Source: JAVJRN01 sp040218415 (GTDB taxonomy: Bacteria; Bacteroidota; Bacteroidia; Cytophagales; Cyclobacteriaceae). Taken from it: a stretch of 37,082 nucleotides of DNA. The stretch spans positions 1 through 37,082 of the forward strand of contig JAVJRN010000027.1 in assembly GCA_040218415.1 (NCBI GenBank), in the 5' to 3' direction. The notes beneath the pieces were generated by a model, which worked only from the letters and a program-made list of their open reading frames with translations, was not told the DNA's origin and did no database searches. Positions 23,679 through 31,001 of the stretch are shown here, piece after piece (the stretch's first letter is position 1; each line of letters begins with the position of its first letter). The position numbers and the translations under genes are program-made.

Positions 23679-25019
23679 ATGAATACGGAAAACAGTCCAA
23701 TCGAAAAAGTAAATAGTCTGATCAAAAATTCAGTGACCCTGAAACTTATAACTATTACAATCTTGATGTTACTCCTTCTCATCCCGACTTCCATGATTCA
23801 AAACATCATTCATGAAAGAGAACAATTAAACAATGAGACAACCAACGAAGTAAGTTCCAAATGGGCTGATCAACAGCTGATCAATGGCCCTATTCTTACC
23901 ATTCCATTAACTTATGAATATCAGCAGGAGGATAAAACATATTCAACCATTAAGTATTGGCATATTCTACCAGAAAGCTTGACTATTGACGGTAATGTGA
24001 CACCAGAGAAACTAAAAAGAGGAATCTACGAAGTGGTAGTGTACAAGTCGAAATTGGATGTTTTTGGTACGTTTATAATTGATCAAAAGCCTGATCCTCA
24101 AAACCTAAGGGAAACGCATTTTAATCAAGCATTTTTAACCGTTGGCATCAAGGATCTGAGAGGTATCAAAAACCAAATTGATTTGAAGTGGGGTGAAAAG
24201 CGCTTAGCTGTCAAGCCCGGATCAAAGTTGCCTGACCTTATTTTTTCAGGCATTACGATTGCGCTTCCAAACCTCACAGAGCAACTGAATAAGGAAATAT
24301 CCTTTGACTTTTCTATCGATCTTCAAGGAAGTAAAAATCTGTCATTCACCCCTGTAGGAAACACAACCAACGTCAACTTGCAATCACCTTGGCAATCGCC
24401 TTCCTTTGATGGGAATTTTCTTCCAGATACGCGCAAATTATCTCAGGATGGTTTTATTGCGTCTTGGTCTGTCTTACAACTCAACCGAAACTATCCTCAA
24501 TCATGGATCGGAAATCATCCAAAAAAGCAAATGGAAGAGTCCGCGTTTGGAGTGGATCTTATACTTCCGTTAGACGATTATCAAAAATCTTATCGGTCGG
24601 CCAAATATGCTGTGATGACCATTGCGCTCACATTCCTGATCTTCTTTTTAGTAGAAATACTCAATAAGAGAAAGATACATCCCTTTCAATATGCGTTGGT
24701 TGGGCTTGCCTTATGTCTTTTTTACATACTCTTGGTGTCGATCTCCGAACATTCCAACTTCAATGTAGCATATGGCATCTCTACAACGGCAATCGTTTTG
24801 ATGATATCCCTTTATTCTATTACGGTGTTTAAGAAATTGAATCTGACCGCTTTGCTAATAGCCACCTTAACAGCCATATATGGTTTCTTGTTCATTACCC
24901 TTCAATTAGCTGATTATGCGCTTTTAATGGGCAGTATAGGACTGACACTCATTCTTGGACTCACTATGTATTTTACAAGAAACATTAACTGGTATCGCAT
25001 AAATGTTGAAATCGATTAA
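23679..25019 (+). CDS. creD: CreD-family inner-membrane protein
   Basis: 446 residues. One N-terminal helix (~20-40) precedes a large extracytoplasmic domain that begins ERxQLxxET-like (EREQLNNETTNEVSSKWADQ, residues ~47-66) with QLINGPILTIPLTYE, typical of CreD. The C-terminal third has about five or six helices (from ~310). CreD is linked to envelope integrity and, in some bacteria, to beta-lactam response under the CreBC system; no CreB/CreC is present here, only the winged-helix regulator. It closes the four-gene cluster. Confidence 0.85.
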   Translation: MNTENSPIEKVNSLIKNSVTLKLITITILMLLLLIPTSMIQNIIHEREQLNNETTNEVSSKWADQQLINGPILTIPLTYEYQQEDKTYSTIKYWHILPESLTIDGNVTPEKLKRGIYEVVVYKSKLDVFGTFIIDQKPDPQNLRETHFNQAFLTVGIKDLRGIKNQIDLKWGEKRLAVKPGSKLPDLIFSGITIALPNLTEQLNKEISFDFSIDLQGSKNLSFTPVGNTTNVNLQSPWQSPSFDGNFLPDTRKLSQDGFIASWSVLQLNRNYPQSWIGNHPKKQMEESAFGVDLILPLDDYQKSYRSAKYAVMTIALTFLIFFLVEILNKRKIHPFQYALVGLALCLFYILLVSISEHSNFNVAYGISTTAIVLMISLYSITVFKKLNLTALLIATLTAIYGFLFITLQLADYALLMGSIGLTLILGLTMYFTRNINWYRINVEID

Positions 25020-25180
25020 ATTTCTGATAACCAAATATTTAGACACCATTGGCACCCGCTTGTAGCTCGTGCCAATTCAAAATAAATGGTATTAAACCCA
25101 AGGGTAGAACCCTTGACCCTAGCTTACGACGCAGAGCATCGGGGAACTAGACCTATTGGGCTATCGCCCTGCGATTAAAT
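25020..25180 (+). repeat. REP-like hairpin and unassigned intergenic DNA
   Basis: ATTGGCAC and GTGCCAAT (25048-25076) form an 8-bp stem around CCGCTTGTAGCTC, the same GCTTGTAGC centre as the REP-like element at 12428-12450. The following 25077-25180 contains short inverted stretches (GGGTAGAACCC; GGGCTATCGCCC) but no gene. Confidence 0.55.
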
Positions 25181-25345
25181 ACCCCTTGCTTGTACCCCGT
25201 TGTGATTCATAGAAAGAAACACTAATTTGTGTCAAGAAACTAAAAGGCTTGATCAGTTGGTAACTGTTGGGTTCCATCAGTAGCGCGATAAGTCTTGGGG
25301 GATTAAATGGATAATAAAAATATAATGCGAGTGGTGGTTATTGGA
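25181..25345 (+). repeat. R1 repeat, copy c
   Basis: Has TTGTACCCCGTTGTGATTCA, AAACACTAATTTGTG, AAAAGGCTTGAT and the distal TAGCGCGATAAGT and AATATAATGCGAGTGG blocks. It stands 45 bp upstream of the lipoprotein gene at 25391 and begins a run of three repeat-plus-gene units. Confidence 0.8.
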
Positions 25346-25390
25346 TGCTTATTGACGTGAATTATTTTAGATCTAATAAAGTTGTGAGAT

Positions 25391-26014
25391 ATGAAAAGAA
25401 AGTTTGTTTTAATTCTGGTTTTGGGATTGACTCATGTCCCAATATCGTGCATCGAGGATGAATGTGGTGAATTTACTCCCTCAGAAGCAACAATTACCGA
25501 ATTGTCTTCTTCAGTAGGGACGTTCACTTCGTCAGGGTTTTCCAGCCTAATATCCAACGACTATGACGTTGCTGCTGTTCAGATTACCATTACTGACATG
25601 GAATATTCTACCTTATCGGAATTGAATAGCAATAGATTTTCCTTTGTAAATTCAGCATATGCCTGCAGCCCTCCTGAACCGGTACCAACTCAAGGCATTC
25701 AATCGATAAATATCACTTCTGAGGCCTCTGTATTTTCCCAAGGTAAAGAATACCTGAAGGGTGAAAGTCTAACTGAATTATTCAAAATCACAGGATATGG
25801 ATATTCCTACTCTAATAACGAAAAAACAGTTAACGAATTTATAGAAGCCCAGACCAGTGATCTTTGGATTTTTGGTTATGCAGGCGCCAATGTTGTTTTC
25901 CAACTTACTGACCAACCTGATAGTGTGATAAATGAAAAACTTACCTTTGTTTTTGAATTTACCGATTCAGAAAAAATAAGTGTTCAAACATCAAATTTTG
26001 AAGTGATGAATTAA
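25391..26014 (+). CDS. Lipoprotein of unknown function
   Basis: 207 residues. The signal peptide ends in a lipoprotein-type site (THVPISC, Cys20; the -3 position is Pro, so slightly atypical). The mature part begins IEDECGE and is beta-rich, with a central FSFVNSAYACSPPEPVPTQG and the C-terminal LTFVFEFTDSEKISVQT. Two or three further cysteines could form a disulfide. It resembles small Bacteroidota lipoproteins of the DUF5034 type, but I am not certain. R1 copies lie on both sides (c upstream, d downstream). Confidence 0.6.
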   Translation: MKRKFVLILVLGLTHVPISCIEDECGEFTPSEATITELSSSVGTFTSSGFSSLISNDYDVAAVQITITDMEYSTLSELNSNRFSFVNSAYACSPPEPVPTQGIQSINITSEASVFSQGKEYLKGESLTELFKITGYGYSYSNNEKTVNEFIEAQTSDLWIFGYAGANVVFQLTDQPDSVINEKLTFVFEFTDSEKISVQTSNFEVMN

Positions 26015-26118
26015 GACTCCCGTCTACAAAACCTATGAATGAATTTGGGTTCACTGGCAAGGAAAAGAAAGTGTGGATTGGAAAGTCGGTGACTCAGGCT
26101 CCACAACACCTAACCCCC

Positions 26119-26256
26119 TCCTTTAGCTCTTGTTAATAACTATCTTATCTGTCCCGCTATATTGCATAGTAAGAAATACTAATTTGTATCCAGAAACTGA
26201 AAAGCTTGATACGTTAGTAACTGTTTCGTTCTGTTTGCAGGCGTTTAAGACCCGAT
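26119..26256 (+). repeat. R1 repeat, copy d (short subtype)
   Basis: The most diverged copy: CTTTAGCTCTTG, then TAAGAAATACTAATTTGTAT and GAAAAGCTTGAT, ending CTGTTTGCAGGCGTTTAAGA and CCCGAT. Only copy e shares this ending; copies a, b, c and f have a longer, different distal half. Confidence 0.7.
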
Positions 26257-26273
26257 TCGAGAATCAGGGCTAC

Positions 26274-26321
26274 TAGTTCAAACTAAATATTTAGTTTGAA
26301 CTAATAATTTAGTTACCTTTG
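26274..26321 (+). promoter_or_regulatory. Perfect 30-bp palindrome plus promoter -7 box
   Basis: TAGTTCAAACTAAAT (26274-26288) is followed directly by its exact reverse complement (26289-26303). A perfect -7 box, TACCTTTG, lies at 26314-26321; a TTTG inside the right palindrome arm (26295-26298) could be the -33 box, although the spacing (15 bp) is short. A protein on the palindrome would block the promoter of the TlpA-like gene. Confidence 0.65.
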
Positions 26322-26342
26322 TGTAAACTAATCCTCGTATCA

Positions 26343-27785
26343 ATGCTGAACACTATTTTAAAAATTTTCCTAATATCTGGTTGTCTACTAACCTTCCACT
26401 CTTGTCAATCACAGGATCGCGTTACTCAGTTTACTTTGGATGGAGCAGCCTCTATTATAATTAAAAATGAAACATCAAATCCCGTGGATATGGTACTTGA
26501 AAACTGGTACCTATTACCATGGGAATCACAAAAAATTGACACCACCATTTTAAAGAATGATTCAGTATGCTTACAAGTTACGTCTCAAGGAAATTCATAT
26601 TTTAATTTAAAAATTGGTCAGAAGCAGTTAAAGATATTCACTCAACCCAATGCTCAAAGCCATTTGACCATTACTGAAGATAATGGCAAATTCCAGTTTT
26701 CTGGTGATTTAAAGTCCATTAATGAGTTTTCAGCAAATAAATTAGGGGATTTTAACTCCAGCGATTCGGATTGGTTGCCAAGAGTCAATTTTACTCATGG
26801 GAATGGAAGTTTTGCTGAGTTGATTAGCGCAAACGATTCAATAACACTTCTACACAGAAATTACTTATTCAAGCATCGCAACGAACTACCTCACTGGTAT
26901 ATACAATTTGAAGACAAAAGACTTCAATACCTGAATGCCTATTGGAAATTGAATAGTTTGATGTACAGAAAAAGAATGATGAATAAAATTGACATTATAC
27001 CAGACAATTTTTTACAAAATACCATCCGTTCTTTAGCCATCAATGATGTGAGCATGCTTGGAAATAATAGGTATATGAACTTTTTAAGTGATTATCTAGG
27101 ATATCAATCAGACCCGAATTATCAGAAGGAAATGCCCACTTCTAAAGAACAATGGGATAGTTTTTACGAAGAATATATCCTGACGATAAATGATCAATTA
27201 GTTGGTGAGGTAAGGGATGTATTTTTGGCGTTTGTATTTGGAAATATCCTTGAAAACAGGAAACATGTATTTAAAAGCCATTGGATAGACGAAATTCAGG
27301 ACAAAGATTTAAGCAACTATGTCCATGAAATAATCAACTCAAATCCGATACTACCAAAAGGCTCCATAACACCCTATTTCTACCTTCAAGATAGCTCGGG
27401 GTTGATTTACGAACCCAACAGTTTTAAAGAAAAAGTTGTACTTATAAATTTTTGGGCAACCTGGTGCAAACCTTGTATTAAGGAATTCCCCTTTGAAAAT
27501 GAATTAATTAAAATATTTGAAACTGAGCCTGTAGAAATAGTAAATATCTGCATCGATTCAGATGTTGTAACATGGAAAAAGTTGATTGCTAAATATGGCT
27601 TAAAAACTACCAACTTATTTGCTGAAGGGAGCTGGAATAATCGTCTCCAAGAGAAGTTTGGAATTCAAGCATTACCACATAGCATCTTGATTGATCAGAG
27701 AGGTCGAGTAGTTCAAAACAAATGTCCTAGAGCAAGCGAAAATGTGGATAATTTAATATCTCAATTGTTGAAAAAGGATCACTAA
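26343..27785 (+). CDS. TlpA-like thioredoxin-fold lipoprotein
   Basis: 480 residues from ATG 26343. A lipoprotein signal (LTFHSCQSQ, Cys near 19) precedes a beta-rich N-terminal domain (~25-130), a helical middle (~140-340) and a thioredoxin domain (~345-480) with INFWATWCKPCIKEFPFENE (redox Cys375 and Cys378) and the cis-proline in IQALPHSILID. Such proteins reduce or isomerise disulfides outside the cytoplasm. A GTG eight codons upstream lies inside the -7 promoter box, so it is rejected as start. A scrap of a close relative is at 12895-13017. R1 copies d and e flank the gene. Confidence 0.85.
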   Translation: MLNTILKIFLISGCLLTFHSCQSQDRVTQFTLDGAASIIIKNETSNPVDMVLENWYLLPWESQKIDTTILKNDSVCLQVTSQGNSYFNLKIGQKQLKIFTQPNAQSHLTITEDNGKFQFSGDLKSINEFSANKLGDFNSSDSDWLPRVNFTHGNGSFAELISANDSITLLHRNYLFKHRNELPHWYIQFEDKRLQYLNAYWKLNSLMYRKRMMNKIDIIPDNFLQNTIRSLAINDVSMLGNNRYMNFLSDYLGYQSDPNYQKEMPTSKEQWDSFYEEYILTINDQLVGEVRDVFLAFVFGNILENRKHVFKSHWIDEIQDKDLSNYVHEIINSNPILPKGSITPYFYLQDSSGLIYEPNSFKEKVVLINFWATWCKPCIKEFPFENELIKIFETEPVEIVNICIDSDVVTWKKLIAKYGLKTTNLFAEGSWNNRLQEKFGIQALPHSILIDQRGRVVQNKCPRASENVDNLISQLLKKDH

Positions 27786-27858
27786 GAATATGAAGGCATA
27801 CCTCAAAACATCCATTTGAAACTGATGAGCAAATCAGCGAACCTCAGCTAGTAACGAA

Positions 27859-28005
27859 TTTTAGCTCTTGGTAATAAACGCCAATTAACTTTCTTTTCTA
27901 CCCCGTTGTGATTCATAGAAAGAAACACTAATTTGTGACATAAAACTAAAAGGCTTGATCCGTTGGTAACTGTTTAGTTCTGTTTGCAGGCGTTTAAGAC
28001 CCGAT
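27859..28005 (+). repeat. R1 repeat, copy e (short subtype)
   Basis: TTTTAGCTCTTGGTAATAAA, CCCCGTTGTGATTCATAG, AAACACTAATTTGTGACA, AAAAGGCTTGATCCGTTGG and the ending TGTTTGCAGGCGTTTAAGAC shared with copy d. It lies 220 bp upstream of the PorT-like gene; 28006-28224 otherwise holds only the operator-like site. Confidence 0.8.
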
Positions 28006-28047
28006 GAATAAAAGAATTAAATATTAAAAGATAAAGACACAAGGCGC

Positions 28048-28072
28048 TTAAAATGAACATTGTTCGCTTTAA
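28048..28072 (+). promoter_or_regulatory. Operator-like nested inverted repeat, copy 2
   Basis: TTAAA and TTTAA flank ATGAACATTGTTCGC with the same 15-bp spacing as at 22288-22316. The core GAACA-T-TGTTC is itself a perfect inverted repeat here. It precedes the PorT-like gene by about 150 bp. Confidence 0.5.
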
Positions 28073-28224
28073 ACGGATTTTATGGAAAACCCAACATGGT
28101 AAGTGAAATCCAAAGTTTAGACAGTAAAGAGAAATAAAAAAGTGGAGACCAGAACCCACTTAAAAAAACGAGGCGCTACCGAAAAACCTGCGCAGGACAT
28201 TAAAGGAGTTAAACAAATTACAAA

Positions 28225-28899
28225 ATGAAAAATATATTAAAACTGTTAATCGTGCTTATTGGGTTCACAATGACTACCGAGTCTTATGCTCAAACGTTCG
28301 GAGTTAAAGCAGGGTTAAATTTATCAAACTTGCTTGTAGAAGATGATAATGAGACCTATAGTGATGATTATGAGATGAATCCTGGGTTTCATGTAGGGGC
28401 AACAGCCGAATTTCGAATAACTCAATTGTTCTCATTTGAAACTGGTTTACTGTTCTCCACTAAAGGGTTTAAAATAAGCGGAGAAGAATCAATTTTTGGT
28501 GTCGCGATTCAATACGAGTCGAAAATGAATCTTTTTTATCTTGATATTCCTTTAACTGCCAAAGCCTCGTTTGACTTAGGAAGTGCGAAAATTTATGGTG
28601 TTTTCGGACCATATATTGGAATGGGTTTAAGTGGAAAATCTAAATATGAAACGACAACTCTGGGTGAAACTGAAACAGGTGAAGAAGATATCAATTGGGG
28701 TTCAGATGAAGTGGAAGACGACTTAAAAAGACTTGATTTTGGTTTAACTATGGGTGCAGGTGTAGAAATTAGCGCTATTCAAATTGGTTTATCGTATGGT
28801 TTGGGTTTAGCAAATATTTTACCGTATAATGATGATGGTTCGAGAATCAGTAACAGAGTGCTAAGTATTTCGGTCGGTTACAAATTTGGAGGAAAATAA
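28225..28899 (+). CDS. PorT-family outer-membrane beta-barrel protein
   Basis: 224 residues: signal peptide (ending ESYAQ, residue 23), then a barrel starting TFGVKAGLNLSNL, with FHVGATAEFRIT, FSFETGLLFSTKGF, LFYLDIPLTAKASF, and ending VLSISVGYKF. These alternating amphipathic strands and the GVKAGLNLSN opening are characteristic of PorT/outer-membrane beta-barrel family proteins of about 200 residues. A loop near 145-165 is strongly acidic (GEEDINWGSDEVEDD). It need not be the T9SS PorT itself; many paralogues exist. An AGGAG lies 17 bp before the ATG, too far for a standard Shine-Dalgarno. R1 copy e is upstream. Confidence 0.85.
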   Translation: MKNILKLLIVLIGFTMTTESYAQTFGVKAGLNLSNLLVEDDNETYSDDYEMNPGFHVGATAEFRITQLFSFETGLLFSTKGFKISGEESIFGVAIQYESKMNLFYLDIPLTAKASFDLGSAKIYGVFGPYIGMGLSGKSKYETTTLGETETGEEDINWGSDEVEDDLKRLDFGLTMGAGVEISAIQIGLSYGLGLANILPYNDDGSRISNRVLSISVGYKFGGK

Positions 28900-28909
28900 A
28901 ACCAGCCCC

Positions 28910-28929
28910 ACGGAGGTGATTTCCTCCGT
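28910..28929 (+). terminator. Hairpin after the PorT-like gene
   Basis: ACGGAGG and CCTCCGT form a perfect 7-bp stem with a 6-nt loop 10 bp past the stop. No strong T-run follows, so the terminator role is likely but not certain. Confidence 0.5.
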
Positions 28930-28931
28930 TC

Positions 28932-29070
28932 CCGCCATGCTTTATGCATGGTTATTCAAAGTGATTATTTTCATGCCTTCAGCGCTAGTTCCAGCATAGC
29001 CGCTGCACTAGTTCGAGCGAGTAGCTCGAACTTAATTGTTGAATACGTATACTGAAAGCTCGCACCAACT
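28932..29070 (+). repeat. Two REP-like hairpins (CATGC type and GTAG type)
   Basis: CCATGC-TTTAT-GCATGG (28935-28951) belongs to the hairpin type also seen at 29951 and 32246. AGTTCGAGC-GAGTA-GCTCGAACT (29010-29032) is the second copy of the element at 12428-12450, with a compensated base pair; the similarity runs from about 28982 to 29070. Confidence 0.65.
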
Positions 29071-29073
29071 AAT

Positions 29074-29212
29074 CAACAGAAGTAGCAGCGCCCGAGCACC
29101 TCTCCTGCTCTGCCTTCGGCTGTGTAGGAGGCAAAGGAATGTGAGCTATCCATGTGCTATTAAACCATGGTGGCTATCAAATGAAGCATGGCCAAAACTG
29201 GGACAGCACCTT
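29074..29212 (+). repeat. R3 repeat, partial copy
   Basis: Shares GAAGTAGCAGC, GAGCACC, CCTGCTCT, ACTGTGTAGG-like blocks, TATTAAACCATG and AAGCATGGC with 32592-32720. This is only the distal third of the R3 unit. The remainder up to 29348 shows nothing recognisable. Confidence 0.65.
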
Positions 29213-29348
29213 TGGTATGGATTGACAACCCAAATTTTCAGGATAAAAAATCTTTTGATTTGTCCTAATCACAATAAATCACTATTTTCATGCCTCCCAC
29301 CGTAATATGTTTTTATATAGTCGTAGGCTGCTACCAAAACGAAAATAG

Positions 29349-29909
29349 ATGAAGAAAAATATTGTACAGCTCGTTTGGCAAATAATACCGGTAATGATAG
29401 GTGTTTATTTGGGGTTTGTGATTTCAGATTGGTCGGCGGGTAATGAAAGGAAACGACAAGCCAAGGTGCTTCTGGATAACTTGTTTACCGAAATAGAGGC
29501 AAACGAAAAACAACTGAAGGATGTCATAGACTACCATTTAATGCTTAGAGACTCCAGCATTTACTATTCAAACCCGGAAAATAAAGTTGAAAAGCCTGCT
29601 TTCTTTCAAGGTACAAAAGCAATGAAACTTATCGGTAGTGCGTATGCTACGGGTATTCAAACCGGCATCATCAACGAATTGCCTATGGAGCAAATTCAGA
29701 TGATTAACCAATTGTACACGATTCAAAGTAATTACAATGACTATGGAAATATCATGATGGCGAGTTTGCTGGACAAAGATTTCTCCTATAAGGAAGAAGA
29801 CATTAAAAAGATAGCCCGGTTTCTGCTGGTTACTATGAGTGATATTGTCTATTTAGAGACCGAATTAATTAATGAGTACGCCAGAGTAAAGACCGAATTG
29901 AAAAGATAA
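29349..29909 (+). CDS. Membrane-anchored protein of unknown function (DUF6090-like)
   Basis: 186 residues: one N-terminal helix (WQIIPVMIGVYLGFVISDW, ~10-28) and a helical extracytoplasmic domain starting RKRQAKVLLDNLFTEIEANE. The pattern of a single helix, a short W/N-rich junction and then a long helix with LxxLxxEIxxN resembles DUF6090 proteins of Bacteroidota. No catalytic motif. Located between R3 repeat copies. Confidence 0.55.
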   Translation: MKKNIVQLVWQIIPVMIGVYLGFVISDWSAGNERKRQAKVLLDNLFTEIEANEKQLKDVIDYHLMLRDSSIYYSNPENKVEKPAFFQGTKAMKLIGSAYATGIQTGIINELPMEQIQMINQLYTIQSNYNDYGNIMMASLLDKDFSYKEEDIKKIARFLLVTMSDIVYLETELINEYARVKTELKR

Positions 29910-29950
29910 GTTTTAGAAGCCCTTAAGTCATCATTCACTTTCACCCCTTC

Positions 29951-30333
29951 CCGCCATGATTTGCATGGTCGTTCTATTGGAATAGTGGAGAAGTGACTAT
30001 TTCCATACTTACCAGCAAAAACTACAAATTTCAAAATTCGGAAGGACGGTACTTCGTGAGTTTTACATACGTATTTTGGTGAAGTGTTTTCTCAAGAAAG
30101 TCTCAAGAAATTAAGAGAGAACGATCCTTATAACTCATGTATAGTTGGCAGCCAAAAGAAAGACAAAGAATAACATGCAGTTTTGGTACGATTCGAAGCT
30201 TTGACAATTCTACAGCACAACAAAACCATTGAGCGTTGCAGAAATCAAGCGATCCAAGAATTTGGATTATTTACCTTTTGATCCTGTAGAATCAGCAGAA
30301 GCACGGCGGAAACGGGAGTTCTAACAAAATCAT
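29951..30333 (+). repeat. R3 repeat, copy 1 (internally deleted)
   Basis: Opens with the hairpin CCGCCATGATTTGCATGG, followed by TTCTATTGGAATAGTGGAGA, CTCAAGAAAG, AAGAGAGAACGATC, GTTGGCAGCCAAA, CAAGCGATCCAAGAATTTGG and CCTGTAGAATCAGCAGAA. It then jumps to CACGGCGGAAACGGG, skipping about 100 bp present in the copy at 32246; the deletion lies between short GAAG repeats. 30334-30371 is otherwise empty. Confidence 0.8.
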
Positions 30334-30371
30334 TTATCATAGGTACGAGCCGCACTCAATATATCCGCATT

Positions 30372-30409
30372 TGTGTGATTAATGTAACTCCTAGCCTTTT
30401 ATATGTAAC
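30372..30409 (+). promoter_or_regulatory. 38-bp motif, site C (upstream of OmpA-like gene)
   Basis: TGTGTGA-N4-TGTAAC-TC-N13-TGTAAC with the same 9- and 21-bp spacings as sites A and B. It lies 79 bp before the ATG at 30488, tying this operon to the stress island 24 kb away. Confidence 0.55.
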
Positions 30410-30487
30410 ATATCCTAGGAACATTATACCCACTTTTGATGAATGGGGAAAATGAAGCAAGTTGTCTTAAATAAAAATTATTAAGTT

Positions 30488-30997
30488 ATGAAAATCGCAA
30501 TAATTGGTTTTTTAATGTTTTGCGGGTGGACCACTGGATCTACCTATATATATGTCTGTTTACTGAAAGGTCTGTGTGACGAACCTACGGAAATGACAAT
30601 AATACCAAAGCCTCCAGAAGCTAGAAATTTGGATACCATTAAGAAGGAAGATGCAATGACCAATAATCTAACCATCTACTTCGCTTATGACAAGTTTGAT
30701 TTTACCGCGGATATAAACACAGAGAAATACATATCGCAAACCCTCGACTATTTAACTCAAAACCCTACGGCAAGACTCGTCCTTGTTGGTCATGCAGATG
30801 ACAGAGGCACTGAAGCATACAACCAAAAGCTAGGCTTACAGCGTGCAGAACGCATTAGAAAGTATGCGGAAGATAATGGACTAACCACAAACCAGATCAC
30901 CAGCTCGTCTAGAGGAGAGATGGATCTAGCAGACATAAACAAAACCAACATTGGACACGCCCACAACCGAAGGGTGGCCTTAACCATTAAACAATAA
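30488..30997 (+). CDS. OmpA/MotB-domain envelope protein
   Basis: 169 residues. An N-terminal hydrophobic segment (KIAIIGFLMFCGWTTGSTYI) is followed by YVCLLKGLCD, a Cys pair seen in related Bacteroidota OmpA proteins. Residues ~60-169 are an OmpA C-terminal domain: NLTIYFAYDKFDFT, LVLVGHADDRGTEAYNQKLG with the peptidoglycan-contacting Asp, QRAERIRKYAEDNG with the Arg, and NRRVALTI. It should bind peptidoglycan in the periplasm. The next gene starts 4 bp after its stop, so the pair is an operon, probably under motif site C. Confidence 0.85.
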   Translation: MKIAIIGFLMFCGWTTGSTYIYVCLLKGLCDEPTEMTIIPKPPEARNLDTIKKEDAMTNNLTIYFAYDKFDFTADINTEKYISQTLDYLTQNPTARLVLVGHADDRGTEAYNQKLGLQRAERIRKYAEDNGLTTNQITSSSRGEMDLADINKTNIGHAHNRRVALTIKQ

Positions 30998-31001
30998 GAT
31001 C

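Noticed and set aside
9291..28005. R1 repeats as integron attC sites
   Set aside because: No conserved GTTRRRY/RYYYAAC core pair; only copy c has a matching heptamer, and no integrase is visible.
29036..29305. 89-codon + strand frame
   Set aside because: It runs through a REP-like element and a partial R3 repeat, with no protein-like composition.
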